A stretch of DNA of 64,000 nucleotides, taken from positions 1 through 64,000 of the forward strand of contig NZ_BMZP01000021.1 of the NCBI RefSeq assembly GCF_014652855.1, in the 5' to 3' direction. This document shows, one piece after another, positions 42,474-50,390 of this stretch. Below the pieces are notes generated by a model, which saw only the letters and a list, made by a program, of their open reading frames with translations, ran no database searches and had not been told where the DNA came from. Positions within the stretch are counted from its first letter, which is position 1, and each line of letters begins with the position of its first letter. The translations under genes and the position numbers were made by a program. The stretch is from Novosphingobium pokkalii (GTDB lineage: Bacteria; Pseudomonadota; Alphaproteobacteria; Sphingomonadales; Sphingomonadaceae).

Positions 42474-44339
42474 ATGGAAATTGCACCGGTCGTTAAGCAG
42501 ATTATTGGCGAAATCGACTTCGATCCCGATGCACTGCACGAGAAATACCTGCACGAGCGCGACAAGCGACTTGAACGCGGCGCCCGCTCCTACAAGGAGA
42601 TCGCCGGCGAGCTTTCGCACTTCTGCGAGGACCCGCACGCCGATCCGAACTTCACGCGCGATCCGATCAACGACGAGGTCGACTTCCTGCTGATCGGCGC
42701 GGGCTTCAGCTCGCTGGTCCTCGGCGCGCGCCTCCGCAAGGCGGGGTACACGGCGCCGAGCAACATCCGGCTGATCGACGCGGCAGGCGATGTCGGCGGC
42801 ACCTGGTACTGGAATCGGTATCCTGGCGCGCAGTGCGATACCGAGGGTTATGTCTACATGCCCATGCTCGAAGATACCGGCACGATGCCGACGTGCAAAT
42901 ATCCGTATCAGCCGGAAATCCTCGCCCAGGCCAACCGTATCGCGGACAAATACGCCCTGCGCGAAAACGCGATGTTCCAGACCTCTGTCACCGGCATGGC
43001 GTGGGACGACAAGGCAAAGAAGTGGACGATCACCACCGACCGTGGCGACAACTTCAGGTCCAAGTACGTCGTCATGGCGACGGGTCCGTTGAGCAAGCCC
43101 AAGCTGCCAGGCATCCCCGGGATCAATTCCTTCAGGGGGCATACCTTCCATACCTGCCGTTGGGACTATGGCTATACTGGCGGCAGCACGCTGGGCGAGC
43201 TCGACGGCCTCAAGGACAAGCGTGTGGGTATCATCGGCACCGGCGCCACCTCGATCCAGTGCATTCCGCATTTGGCAGCCTCGGCCAAGGAACTCTACAT
43301 TTTCCAGCGCACCCCCTCGTGCGTGGACCTGCGCTACAACAAGCCGACCGATCCGGAATGGGCCGCTTCGCTGAAGCCGGGCTGGCAGTGGGAGCGCATG
43401 GTGAACTTCGCCGAAGTGCTCGAAGGCATCCCCGATGTCGAAGTCGATCTGGTCAACGACGGCTGGACGGTACTCTATCGCAAGGCGTTCGGCCCGGCAT
43501 TGAAAAAGGCAGCCGAACAGGTCGGCCGCAAGCTCGATCGCGAGGAGCGGAGCCAGCTGCTTGAGCTGTACGACTATCAGAACATGAACAGGATCCGGCA
43601 GCAGATCGCGGACATCGTCAAGGATCCCAAAACCGCCGAATCGCTGAAGCCGTGGTACCGCCAGTTCTGCAAGCGACCGACCTTCCACGACACCTATCTG
43701 CAGGCGTTCAATCGCCCGAACGTCCATCTCGTCGATACTGACGGGCTCGGCGTGGAGCAGATCACACCCGACGGCGTGATGACCAATGGCGAGGAGTATA
43801 AGCTCGATTGCCTGATCTTCGCGACCGGCTTCGAAACGGAGACGTCCTACGTCCACCGTGCCGGATATGACGTGACGGGCAGGGACGGCCGCAAGCTCTC
43901 GGATTATTGGGCGAATGGCCTGCGGACCTTCTTCGGCGTGGCAGTCGACGGCTTTCCGAACCTTTTCCTGCTCGGCCGCACCCAGAGCGGGTCGTCACTC
44001 AACCTGCTCTACGGCATCACGCGCCAGATCGGCCATGTCGTGCACATGATCACCGAAACAGAAAAGCGCGGCGCCGCCTCGGTCGAACCCAGTGCCGAAG
44101 CCGTCCAGAACTTCCTGGACGACTTCTGGGCGCACAAGCGCAAGGCCGACCGCTACTGGGCGGAATGCACCCCTGGTTTCTTCAACAACGAAGGCAATGT
44201 CGACAACAATAACGGATTCTTCGCCGACTCCTATGGCGGCGGCATCCGCAAGTTCTTCAACAACTTCCAGGAGTGGCGCGACAGCGGCGATATGGTGGGG
44301 ATGAAGTTCGCGTTCGCGACGGAAGGGACCGACTCCTGA
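42474..44339 (+). CDS. Baeyer-Villiger monooxygenase (flavin type I)
   Basis: This 621-residue flavoprotein inserts oxygen next to a ketone, giving an ester or lactone, using FAD and NADPH. It has the FAD Rossmann motif LIGAGFSSLVLG near residue 72, VGGTWYWNRYPGAQCD, the BVMO fingerprint FRGHTFHTCRWD (F-x-G-x-x-x-H-x-x-x-W-D) and the NADPH Rossmann motif GTGATSIQC. The ~65-residue N-terminal extension is as in larger BVMOs (cyclopentadecanone, phenylacetone or steroid types). DATGF-like CLIFATGFE is standard. Substrate: a cyclic or bulky ketone made by the SDR/GMC enzymes, by inference. It is the first gene of the plus operon that runs to the MFS gene. Confidence 0.92.
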   Translation: MEIAPVVKQIIGEIDFDPDALHEKYLHERDKRLERGARSYKEIAGELSHFCEDPHADPNFTRDPINDEVDFLLIGAGFSSLVLGARLRKAGYTAPSNIRLIDAAGDVGGTWYWNRYPGAQCDTEGYVYMPMLEDTGTMPTCKYPYQPEILAQANRIADKYALRENAMFQTSVTGMAWDDKAKKWTITTDRGDNFRSKYVVMATGPLSKPKLPGIPGINSFRGHTFHTCRWDYGYTGGSTLGELDGLKDKRVGIIGTGATSIQCIPHLAASAKELYIFQRTPSCVDLRYNKPTDPEWAASLKPGWQWERMVNFAEVLEGIPDVEVDLVNDGWTVLYRKAFGPALKKAAEQVGRKLDREERSQLLELYDYQNMNRIRQQIADIVKDPKTAESLKPWYRQFCKRPTFHDTYLQAFNRPNVHLVDTDGLGVEQITPDGVMTNGEEYKLDCLIFATGFETETSYVHRAGYDVTGRDGRKLSDYWANGLRTFFGVAVDGFPNLFLLGRTQSGSSLNLLYGITRQIGHVVHMITETEKRGAASVEPSAEAVQNFLDDFWAHKRKADRYWAECTPGFFNNEGNVDNNNGFFADSYGGGIRKFFNNFQEWRDSGDMVGMKFAFATEGTDS

Positions 44340-44422
44340 CCTCGATTGCACCGTAAAAAATCCCTGACGGCAGTCGGCTGCGCCCATCGCAAAAGGGACC
44401 ACCCCATCGAAGTGGAACAAGC

Positions 44423-45118
44423 ATGATCACTCTCTATGGAATGAGCAGCCCAAATGTCGTCAAGATTTTCCTCATGCTCGAGGAAATTGGCGCAGAGTAT
44501 GGGTTTGAGCGGTGCGATGTCATTCTGGGCGAGCAGTTCAGCGACCAGTTCCTCGCGCTGAACCCCAACGCCAAAGTGCCGGTCATCGTCGACGATGACT
44601 CGACAGATGGTCCTGTCACGATCTTCGAATCGGGCGCTATCCTGATCTATCTCGCCGAGAAATCGGGGAAGTTCTTCCCTGCCGAGGGTGCTGGGCGCTA
44701 TCATGCCTTGCAGTGGCTGATGTTCCAGATGGCGGGCGTCGGCCCGACGTTCGGTCAGGCAATTCACTTCCGCGATCGGTCTTCAGGCAATGACTATGCC
44801 ATTGCTCGGTTCAGGCGCGAGCTCGATCGGCTGTGCGGCGTGATCGACACCGTGCTGGCGACGCGTGCGTATCTTGCCAGCGACACGTACAGCATCGCTG
44901 ACATCGCTCTCTTCCCCTGGATGCGGACCTGCACGCGCTTCTTCGCCGATGTCGAATTTGGTCCGGCAACGCGCCGGTGGTACGATTCGGTCGCGCAGCG
45001 ACCGGCCACCGTGCGGGCGCTCAACGTCGTCGAGGGTCTGTCGAGCATGGATAGGAAGAGCATGAAGTCTGCTTCGCCCGAACAGCTCGTCCGCTATTAT
45101 GGCCGCCCCCGCGACTAG
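44423..45118 (+). CDS. glutathione S-transferase family protein
   Basis: This 231-residue GST has an N-terminal thioredoxin fold (MITLYGMSSPNVVKIFLML, LNPNAKVPVIVDD with the cis-Pro, IFESGAILIYLAEK with the gamma-Glu-binding Glu-Ser) and a helical C-terminal domain (YSIADIALFPWMRT). It conjugates or isomerises electrophilic compounds with glutathione, or serves as a beta-etherase or peroxidase-type helper; the residues do not tell which. It lies 83 bp downstream of the BVMO in the same operon, so it probably acts on a reactive intermediate or detoxifies one. Confidence 0.85.
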   Translation: MITLYGMSSPNVVKIFLMLEEIGAEYGFERCDVILGEQFSDQFLALNPNAKVPVIVDDDSTDGPVTIFESGAILIYLAEKSGKFFPAEGAGRYHALQWLMFQMAGVGPTFGQAIHFRDRSSGNDYAIARFRRELDRLCGVIDTVLATRAYLASDTYSIADIALFPWMRTCTRFFADVEFGPATRRWYDSVAQRPATVRALNVVEGLSSMDRKSMKSASPEQLVRYYGRPRD

Positions 45119-45180
45119 AGCCGAGCGGCGGCACAGACTATGGCCGGCAAACAACTACATACAAGCGAGTGGAGAGTGGT

Positions 45181-45471
45181 ATGAAGCCTGGAACCCGCCT
45201 GCGGAGCGCAGCGGACGACACGGAAGTGATGGTGATCCGCTGCGGCGCGGGCACGATCCAGTGCGGCGGCGCGCCGATGACCGTGGAGAAGCCCAGCGAA
45301 GCGGCGCCGCTATCGGCGAGCTTTTCGGCAGGGACGATGATGGGCAAGCGCTATGTCGATACCGCCGGGCAGTTCGAGTTGCTGTGCGTGAAGCCGGGCA
45401 AGGGATCGCTGGCGGTCGACGGCGTGGCGCTGGTCGTCAAGGAAGCCAAGCCGCTCCCTGCTTCGGATTGA
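45181..45471 (+). CDS. small conserved-looking protein, unknown
   Basis: This 96-residue protein begins MKPGTRLRSAADDTEVMVIR with a good ribosome site (GTGGAGAG). A pair of Cys lies in RCGAGTIQCGGAPM (C-x6-C), and GKRYVDTAGQFELLCVKPGK and VVKEAKPLP follow. The regular alternation suggests a small beta-rich fold with the Cys pair perhaps binding metal. I recall similar MKPGxRLRS proteins in CoA-catabolic clusters, but no function is assigned. It sits between the GST and the SDR in the BVMO operon. Confidence 0.6.
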   Translation: MKPGTRLRSAADDTEVMVIRCGAGTIQCGGAPMTVEKPSEAAPLSASFSAGTMMGKRYVDTAGQFELLCVKPGKGSLAVDGVALVVKEAKPLPASD

Positions 45472-45538
45472 CCGCGAAAACCGCTCGGGGCGCGAGGGCG
45501 CCCCGCAACACGATTCTCTTTCTGAAGGAGCATGTGCG

Positions 45539-46201
45539 ATGTCGAAGCCTGTCGTGGTTACCGGCGCCGCGGGCTTTCTGGGCAATGCCGTCGCGCGACA
45601 CCTGACGGCAACGGGCCGGACAGTGGTCGGCATTGACCTTGCCGCGCGAGCCCCGAACTTTGGCGGCATCTTCCTCGGCGGCGTCGACTTGACGGACGCC
45701 GCGGCCACTGCCGAGGCCTTTGCCGCCCCGGCCCTGGCGGACGGGCTTGCGGGTCTCGCCAGCATCGCCGGCGGGTTCCGCTGGGAAACGGTGATGGACG
45801 GGAGCCCGGAGACCTGGGATTTCCTCTACCGAATCAACATACGCACTGCGCTGAACGCTGCGCGCGCGGCCATGCCACGCCTCATCGAAGGCGCAGGCGT
45901 CGTCAATGTCGGTGCGGCCGCTACGCTGAAGGCGGGCATGGGAATGGGTGCCTACACCGCCAGCAAGTCGGGCGTGGCCCGGCTGACCGAAGCCCTTGCC
46001 GACGAATGGAAGGGCAAGGCGCGGGTCAATGCGGTGCTGCCATCGATCATCGACACACCGGTGAACCGGGCCGACATGGGCGATGCCGACGCCGCGAAAT
46101 GGGTCCGCCCGCAGGAACTCGCCGAGGTCATTGCCTTCCTGTTGTCCGATGCGGCCTCGGCGGTTACCGGCGCGTGCATTCCGGTAACCGGGCGCGTCTG
46201 A
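45539..46201 (+). CDS. SDR-family protein with altered catalytic Ser
   Basis: This 220-residue short-chain dehydrogenase has the cofactor motif TGAAGFLGNA near residue 9, the Tyr-Lys pair in AYTASKSG and RVNAVLPSIIDTPVN. The position about 13 residues before Tyr, normally the catalytic Ser, is Ala in VVNVGAAATLKAGMGMGAY. It may be weakly active, or have a structural or binding role. It follows the small protein by 67 bp and precedes the MFS gene by 25 bp, all in the BVMO operon. The start has a good ribosome site (GAAGGAG). Confidence 0.8.
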   Translation: MSKPVVVTGAAGFLGNAVARHLTATGRTVVGIDLAARAPNFGGIFLGGVDLTDAAATAEAFAAPALADGLAGLASIAGGFRWETVMDGSPETWDFLYRINIRTALNAARAAMPRLIEGAGVVNVGAAATLKAGMGMGAYTASKSGVARLTEALADEWKGKARVNAVLPSIIDTPVNRADMGDADAAKWVRPQELAEVIAFLLSDAASAVTGACIPVTGRV

Positions 46202-46226
46202 GCGCAGCCGCCGCCGCTCCCACCGC

Positions 46227-47879
46227 ATGAGCGATCCCGCCGCGATCCGTTCCTCAGCCGCTCACCAAGGCTTCCTGGAGCCGCTGCGCATGCCCCTGTT
46301 TCGACGAATCTGGATCGCCAGTGTCCTGTCGAACCTCGGCTTCCTGTTCCTGTCGGTTGGAACCGCGTGGCAGATGACGGCACTCACGGCACAGGCGGGC
46401 ATGGTCACGCTGGTGCAGACTGCGTTGATGCTGCCGATGATGCTGCTGTCGATACCGGCCGGCGCCGTGGCCGACATGTACGACCGGCGCAGGATCGGCA
46501 TGGTTTCGCTGGCGCTGTCGATGATGTCGGCAAGCGCGCTCGCGATTCTGACCTGGCTCGGCCATGCCGCACCATGGACGCTGCTAGCGTTTTGCGCGCT
46601 GACCGGGACGGGCATGACGCTGTTCAACCCCGCTTGGCAGGCGTCGGTGAGCGAGCAGGTGCCGCGCGACATGCTGAGCCAGGCCGTCTCGCTGAACTCG
46701 ATCAGCTTCAACATCGCCCGGAGCTTCGGTCCCGCCTTGGGCGGGGTGATCCTCACGCTTGGCGGCGCGGCAATCACCTTCGCGTCGACCGCGGCCAGCA
46801 CGATGTTCGCAGTGATGTTCCTCTGGCGTCGCACGCCGGCCCCTTCCCGCCTGCCGCCGGAGCGGATCGACCGCGCGATGCATACCGGCGTCCGCTACGT
46901 ACTACACTCGCCGCAGGTACGCGTGGTGCTCTTCCGCACCTTCTGGTTCGGCTTCGGCGGCAGTACGATTTCGGCGCTGATGCCGCTGGTCACCCGCGAC
47001 CTGCTGCGAGGCAGCGCCGCAATCTATGGCCTGCTGCTCGGTACCTATGGAGTAGGCGCGGTCATCGGTGCGATGTGCCTCAACCGCCTGCGACACCAGC
47101 TGTCCGCCGAGGGACTGGTACTGCTGTCGACCGGCCTGCTGGCGCTTGCGGCCTGCACCGTCGCGACCAGTACCAGTGCGCTGCTTAGCGGCGCCAGCCT
47201 CGTGTTTGGCGGTGCGGGCTGGATGGTCGCGCTGACGGTTTGCAACGTCCAGATCCAAACCCTCGCACCGCGCTGGGTCTCAGGACGGCTGATGGCGGCA
47301 TACCAGAGAGCAATCGGTGGTGGGATGGCGGCGGGCAGCTGGTGCTGGGGGCGCAAGGCGCAGGCCTATAGCGTCGAACAGGCGCTGCTCGGCGCGACAG
47401 CCTTTCTCGCGGCGACCTTATTGCTCGGGTGGATCATGCCGATCAAGGCCGCTCCGCCGGCGAATCTTGAGCCGGTCAAATTGTCTGATCCCGAGGTCAA
47501 TCTCGACCTGACCGGCCGATCGGGCCCCATCATCGTACAGCTCGAATATCGCGTCGCGCCGCAGCACGCCCGGGCATTCTATCGGGCGATGCAGGCGGTG
47601 CGCTCGGTACGCCGACGCAATGGCGCGTTCGACTGGTCGCTCTCCCGCGATATCGCCGACGCGGAGCTGTGGCTCGAGCGAGACCAGTGCCCAACCTGGC
47701 ACGACTATCTGCGCCAACGCGACCGCAGCACGCCTGATGAACTCGACACCCAACTCCACGTCCGGCGCTATCTACGGGAGGGATCGGAGATCCGGCTCCG
47801 CCGCCTGCTCGAACGCCCCTTCGGCTCGGTCCGCTGGGCCGACGACGTGCCCGAGAGCCCGGTGACGACGACCGGCTAG
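46227..47879 (+). CDS. MFS transporter with C-terminal soluble domain
   Basis: This 550-residue protein has a 12-helix major facilitator core of the EntS/MFS_3 type (from about residue 25: FRRIWIASVLSNLGFLFLSV, GAVADMYDRRRIGM, NSISFNIARSFGPALGG), ending near WIMPIKAAPP. A cytoplasmic domain of about 120 residues follows (IIVQLEYRVAPQHARAFYRA, HVRRYLREGSEIRLRRLLER), which resembles the ferredoxin-like fold of monooxygenase (ABM) domains. Fusion of MFS_3 to such a domain is known in proteobacteria. It may export a substrate or product of the BVMO operon; direction of transport is not shown. Confidence 0.82.
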   Translation: MSDPAAIRSSAAHQGFLEPLRMPLFRRIWIASVLSNLGFLFLSVGTAWQMTALTAQAGMVTLVQTALMLPMMLLSIPAGAVADMYDRRRIGMVSLALSMMSASALAILTWLGHAAPWTLLAFCALTGTGMTLFNPAWQASVSEQVPRDMLSQAVSLNSISFNIARSFGPALGGVILTLGGAAITFASTAASTMFAVMFLWRRTPAPSRLPPERIDRAMHTGVRYVLHSPQVRVVLFRTFWFGFGGSTISALMPLVTRDLLRGSAAIYGLLLGTYGVGAVIGAMCLNRLRHQLSAEGLVLLSTGLLALAACTVATSTSALLSGASLVFGGAGWMVALTVCNVQIQTLAPRWVSGRLMAAYQRAIGGGMAAGSWCWGRKAQAYSVEQALLGATAFLAATLLLGWIMPIKAAPPANLEPVKLSDPEVNLDLTGRSGPIIVQLEYRVAPQHARAFYRAMQAVRSVRRRNGAFDWSLSRDIADAELWLERDQCPTWHDYLRQRDRSTPDELDTQLHVRRYLREGSEIRLRRLLERPFGSVRWADDVPESPVTTTG

Positions 47880-48081
47880 GGCCGCAGTCAGGCGACCGCC
47901 ATCAGCTGCCGATTATGCCTCGGCTTCGACATCGTCGCGTTCACCCCACATCGCGACGGCTCGAGCGCGCTGATGCGGAATTCAGTGTGAAGTCGATCAT
48001 CCCCGCCCGCCCTCTCCTTTGCGACTTCGCCAGACATATGTCTAATACCATGGAGCTTGTCGGGCGGGATGGTGCTGTCGT

Positions 48082-49404
48082 TCAGGTCGATGCGAAGGTC
48101 GCCCCCGCCCATGCTGTATCCGCACCCGCCGGGCGCGCCCGCCCCGGCGCAACCCGTAGCGAGACCAGCGGCTTATCGTCGGCTTCGGCCATGACCTGCC
48201 ACTGTGCGCGTTCGTCCGCTCCGGGCCGGTACAAGGCAAGCGCATGGCCAATCACGGATACCATCGGAACCGAAACTAGCCGCCCACCGCCGGTGCGCCA
48301 GCTTGCCAAGCCGGCAAGCGCTGCGACCATCCCGGTCAGCGGATCGGCGATCGCGTCTCCCGCGAAGAGCACTTCGCCCCAGCCCTCCGACATCGCGGTC
48401 GCCAGCCCGCCGGCGACGGCGACGTCATCGCCAAATCCGACCCAGTGCGCCGCATCGCCCTCGCGGCCATAGGCGGTGATCGACAACCAGGTGGCACCGC
48501 CCTGCGCTACGGTCTGCGCGTCGATTCCCAATTGCGCGAGCGCGCGCGGGCGACTCCCCTCGATCACGATATCCGCCCGCGATAGTAGCGTGCGCAGCAA
48601 CACCAGATCTTGCAGGTCACCGAAATCGAGCACGACCGAGCGCTTCCCAGCATTGAGCAGATCGAAGAACGCGCAATTGCCGCCCCGTGCGCCATCGGGT
48701 CGGTGCTTGCTCTCCACCTTGATGACATCGGCGCCAGCGAGGGCCAGCAAGGCACCGGCAAGCGGGCCGGCCCAGAGCGACGACAGGTCGACGACCAGCG
48801 GCCGTGCGGTCGAGGCACGCGGTTCGGCGAATTGCTTGACCTGGATAGGGATGGCGGGCGCCCGCGGCACCGCAGCAGCCGACGAGATCGGCAGACCCAG
48901 TTCACGTCCCCGAGCGACCAAATCCACCACCGGCTGTTCCGCGACCAGAGTCCCGATCACAGATCGGTCGACGCTCGAGGTCCGGAAAAGCGCCGGTAGA
49001 AGCGTCCAGTCGTCCGGCCGAGCCAGGTTCAGCGCCAATATGCCATCGTTCGCCGCCAACAGATGGCAGGTTTCGTTGGCCGACACGCTTCCATGTCGCC
49101 CCAGCCCAAGCAGGCGAGCCCGCTCGCCCGGTAACGCCCAGCCGTTATTGGGCAGCCGCGCGCTGGGGGCGAGGGCCCGCAGCGCGGCCAGCGCACCATC
49201 GGCGGCGGCTGTCAACGCTGCAGGCACCACGCGCGCGGGTCCGTCCGATCGCCCGGTGACCGCCATCAGTCCCGAACGCCGCCACGCCAGCGCCGGATGG
49301 AGACCGTCAGGCGCCACGGCGCCGCCGATCCCGAACGCAGCCAGCAAGACCTGCGCGTAGGTGCGGGCAAGTCCGCCGTCGCCCGGTTCAGCCGGCGGCG
49401 ACAT
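48082..49404 (-). CDS. CaiB/BaiF-type (family III) CoA-transferase, permuted domain order
   Basis: This 440-residue protein has the usual family III core at its C-terminal half (from about residue 205): VVDLSSLWAGPLAGALLALA, GADVIKVESKHRPDG, LLNAGKRSVVLDF and LFAGDAIADPLTGMVAALAG with the probable catalytic Asp. The first ~200 residues contain LLAANDGILALNLARPDDW then TLLPALF, a motif that in normal members comes after the catalytic Asp. The domains therefore look circularly permuted. It moves CoA between acyl groups, replacing a ligase. The start at 49404 overlaps the TetR gene end by 17 bp, so it is co-transcribed with TetR. The ~200 bp before it (47880-48081) hold no gene. Confidence 0.75.
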   Translation of the reverse strand: MSPPAEPGDGGLARTYAQVLLAAFGIGGAVAPDGLHPALAWRRSGLMAVTGRSDGPARVVPAALTAAADGALAALRALAPSARLPNNGWALPGERARLLGLGRHGSVSANETCHLLAANDGILALNLARPDDWTLLPALFRTSSVDRSVIGTLVAEQPVVDLVARGRELGLPISSAAAVPRAPAIPIQVKQFAEPRASTARPLVVDLSSLWAGPLAGALLALAGADVIKVESKHRPDGARGGNCAFFDLLNAGKRSVVLDFGDLQDLVLLRTLLSRADIVIEGSRPRALAQLGIDAQTVAQGGATWLSITAYGREGDAAHWVGFGDDVAVAGGLATAMSEGWGEVLFAGDAIADPLTGMVAALAGLASWRTGGGRLVSVPMVSVIGHALALYRPGADERAQWQVMAEADDKPLVSLRVAPGRARPAGADTAWAGATFAST

Positions 49405-50035
49405 AATCGGCCAAACGGCGGCTGACCAGCGCAATACCGGCCTCTACGGCGTCTTGCGTATAGCCACGCACGCCCATCAGGCAGACATGTTCGATCTGCA
49501 CGATCATCAAATGGACATCCACCTGCTTTTCCATCGGCGTGGTAGCCGTGATGGCAAAGGCTGGAAAGCGTGCGCCTAGCGTTGCGATCAGCCGATCGCG
49601 CTGCGCGACGATACAGTCGGACAGATCGGGAATTTGCGCGAGGGCAAGGGCGTAAAGGCCAATCGATCCGCGTCGGGCCTGATATCGCGCGACGACCTCA
49701 CGTAGCCAAAGGGCAAAAGCATCTGGCGATATCGCGTTCGCCTGCAACAACGCGAACAGCGCACACCGTGCGTCCCAATCCTCTCCTAACATCCCCAGCA
49801 GGAGTTGATCCTTGCTGGAAAAATGCAGATAGACGGTAGCGCGGCTGAGCCCCGCAGGCTCCGCGACCTCGTCAAAGCTGGCTTTCGCTACCCCGGACGC
49901 AAGGAAACAGGCTCTCGCCGCGCGGACGATCGCGCTACGGGTGGCGTGCTTCTGCGACTGGCGAATCAACTGGCCAGGCGCCTTGCCCTCCGCATGCGGC
50001 TTGGACCGACGCTCCTCCGATTGATCCAATTTCAT
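49388..50035 (-). CDS. TetR-family regulator
   Basis: This 215-residue protein has a TetR helix-turn-helix (AIVRAARACFLASGVAKASF, VAEPAGLSRATVYLHFSSKDQLL) and a helical C-terminal domain. Its recognition helix (SRATVYLHFSSK) is not the SRASxYTYFSSK of the island regulators. It is divergent from the amidohydrolase unit, with only 42 bp between its start and the ORF at 50077, and overlaps the CoA-transferase on its own strand. It probably controls this divergent pair. No TTGACA-N4-TGTCAA site is seen in the gap. Confidence 0.82.
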   Translation of the reverse strand: MKLDQSEERRSKPHAEGKAPGQLIRQSQKHATRSAIVRAARACFLASGVAKASFDEVAEPAGLSRATVYLHFSSKDQLLLGMLGEDWDARCALFALLQANAISPDAFALWLREVVARYQARRGSIGLYALALAQIPDLSDCIVAQRDRLIATLGARFPAFAITATTPMEKQVDVHLMIVQIEHVCLMGVRGYTQDAVEAGIALVSRRLADYVAAG

Positions 50036-50076
50036 TAGAGTTATCTACCAAAATCCAACGCGCCAGACCGGGAAAA

Positions 50077-50379
50077 ATGAATATGGCAAACCTGAAATTT
50101 GGCAACGTGCGCGAACTGGTCCCGCCCGACCTGTTCCATGCATCCGTTTGTCCCTCGCGCGAGGATGTTGCGGAATTCAATCACGAGCGCACCGGCCTGC
50201 CGATAGCCACCTCGATTGGCACATGATTCTGGCACCGTTCAATTGGCGACGCTGCTCGAGCGCAAATATGCGAAATCGCTGATCGGCAGCGCGAGCAAGG
50301 CACGTGGCGCATTTTCGATCCGCTGCCGCTATACCTGCTCGCCAGTGCCGAACAGTTTGTACGCAAGGCGAAGGTCTAG
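50077..50379 (+). pseudogene. 100-codon ORF split by a single TGA
   Basis: A single frame reads MNMANLKFGNVRELVPPDLF, HASVCPSREDVAEFNHERTG, LPIATSIGT, then TGA (50224-50226), and goes on in the same frame as FWHRSIGDAARAQICEIADR, RIFDPLPLYLLASAEQFVRK and ends at 50377-50379. Both halves look protein-like and no frame shift is needed. The TGA may be a nonsense mutation (TGG or CGA to TGA). I do not recognise the family. It lies 11 bp before the amidohydrolase ATG, so it would be the first gene of that operon. No good ribosome site is seen before the first ATG. Confidence 0.4.
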
Positions 50380-50390
50380 AGCTAAATGAC

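Noticed and set aside
42294..43856. 520-codon open frame opposite the BVMO
   Set aside because: The BVMO frame carries all family motifs; the antisense frame shows none and reflects GC-rich third positions.
50224..50226. TGA as a selenocysteine codon
   Set aside because: No SECIS-like hairpin just downstream is evident, the family is unknown, and sphingomonads are not known for such use. A nonsense mutation is simpler.
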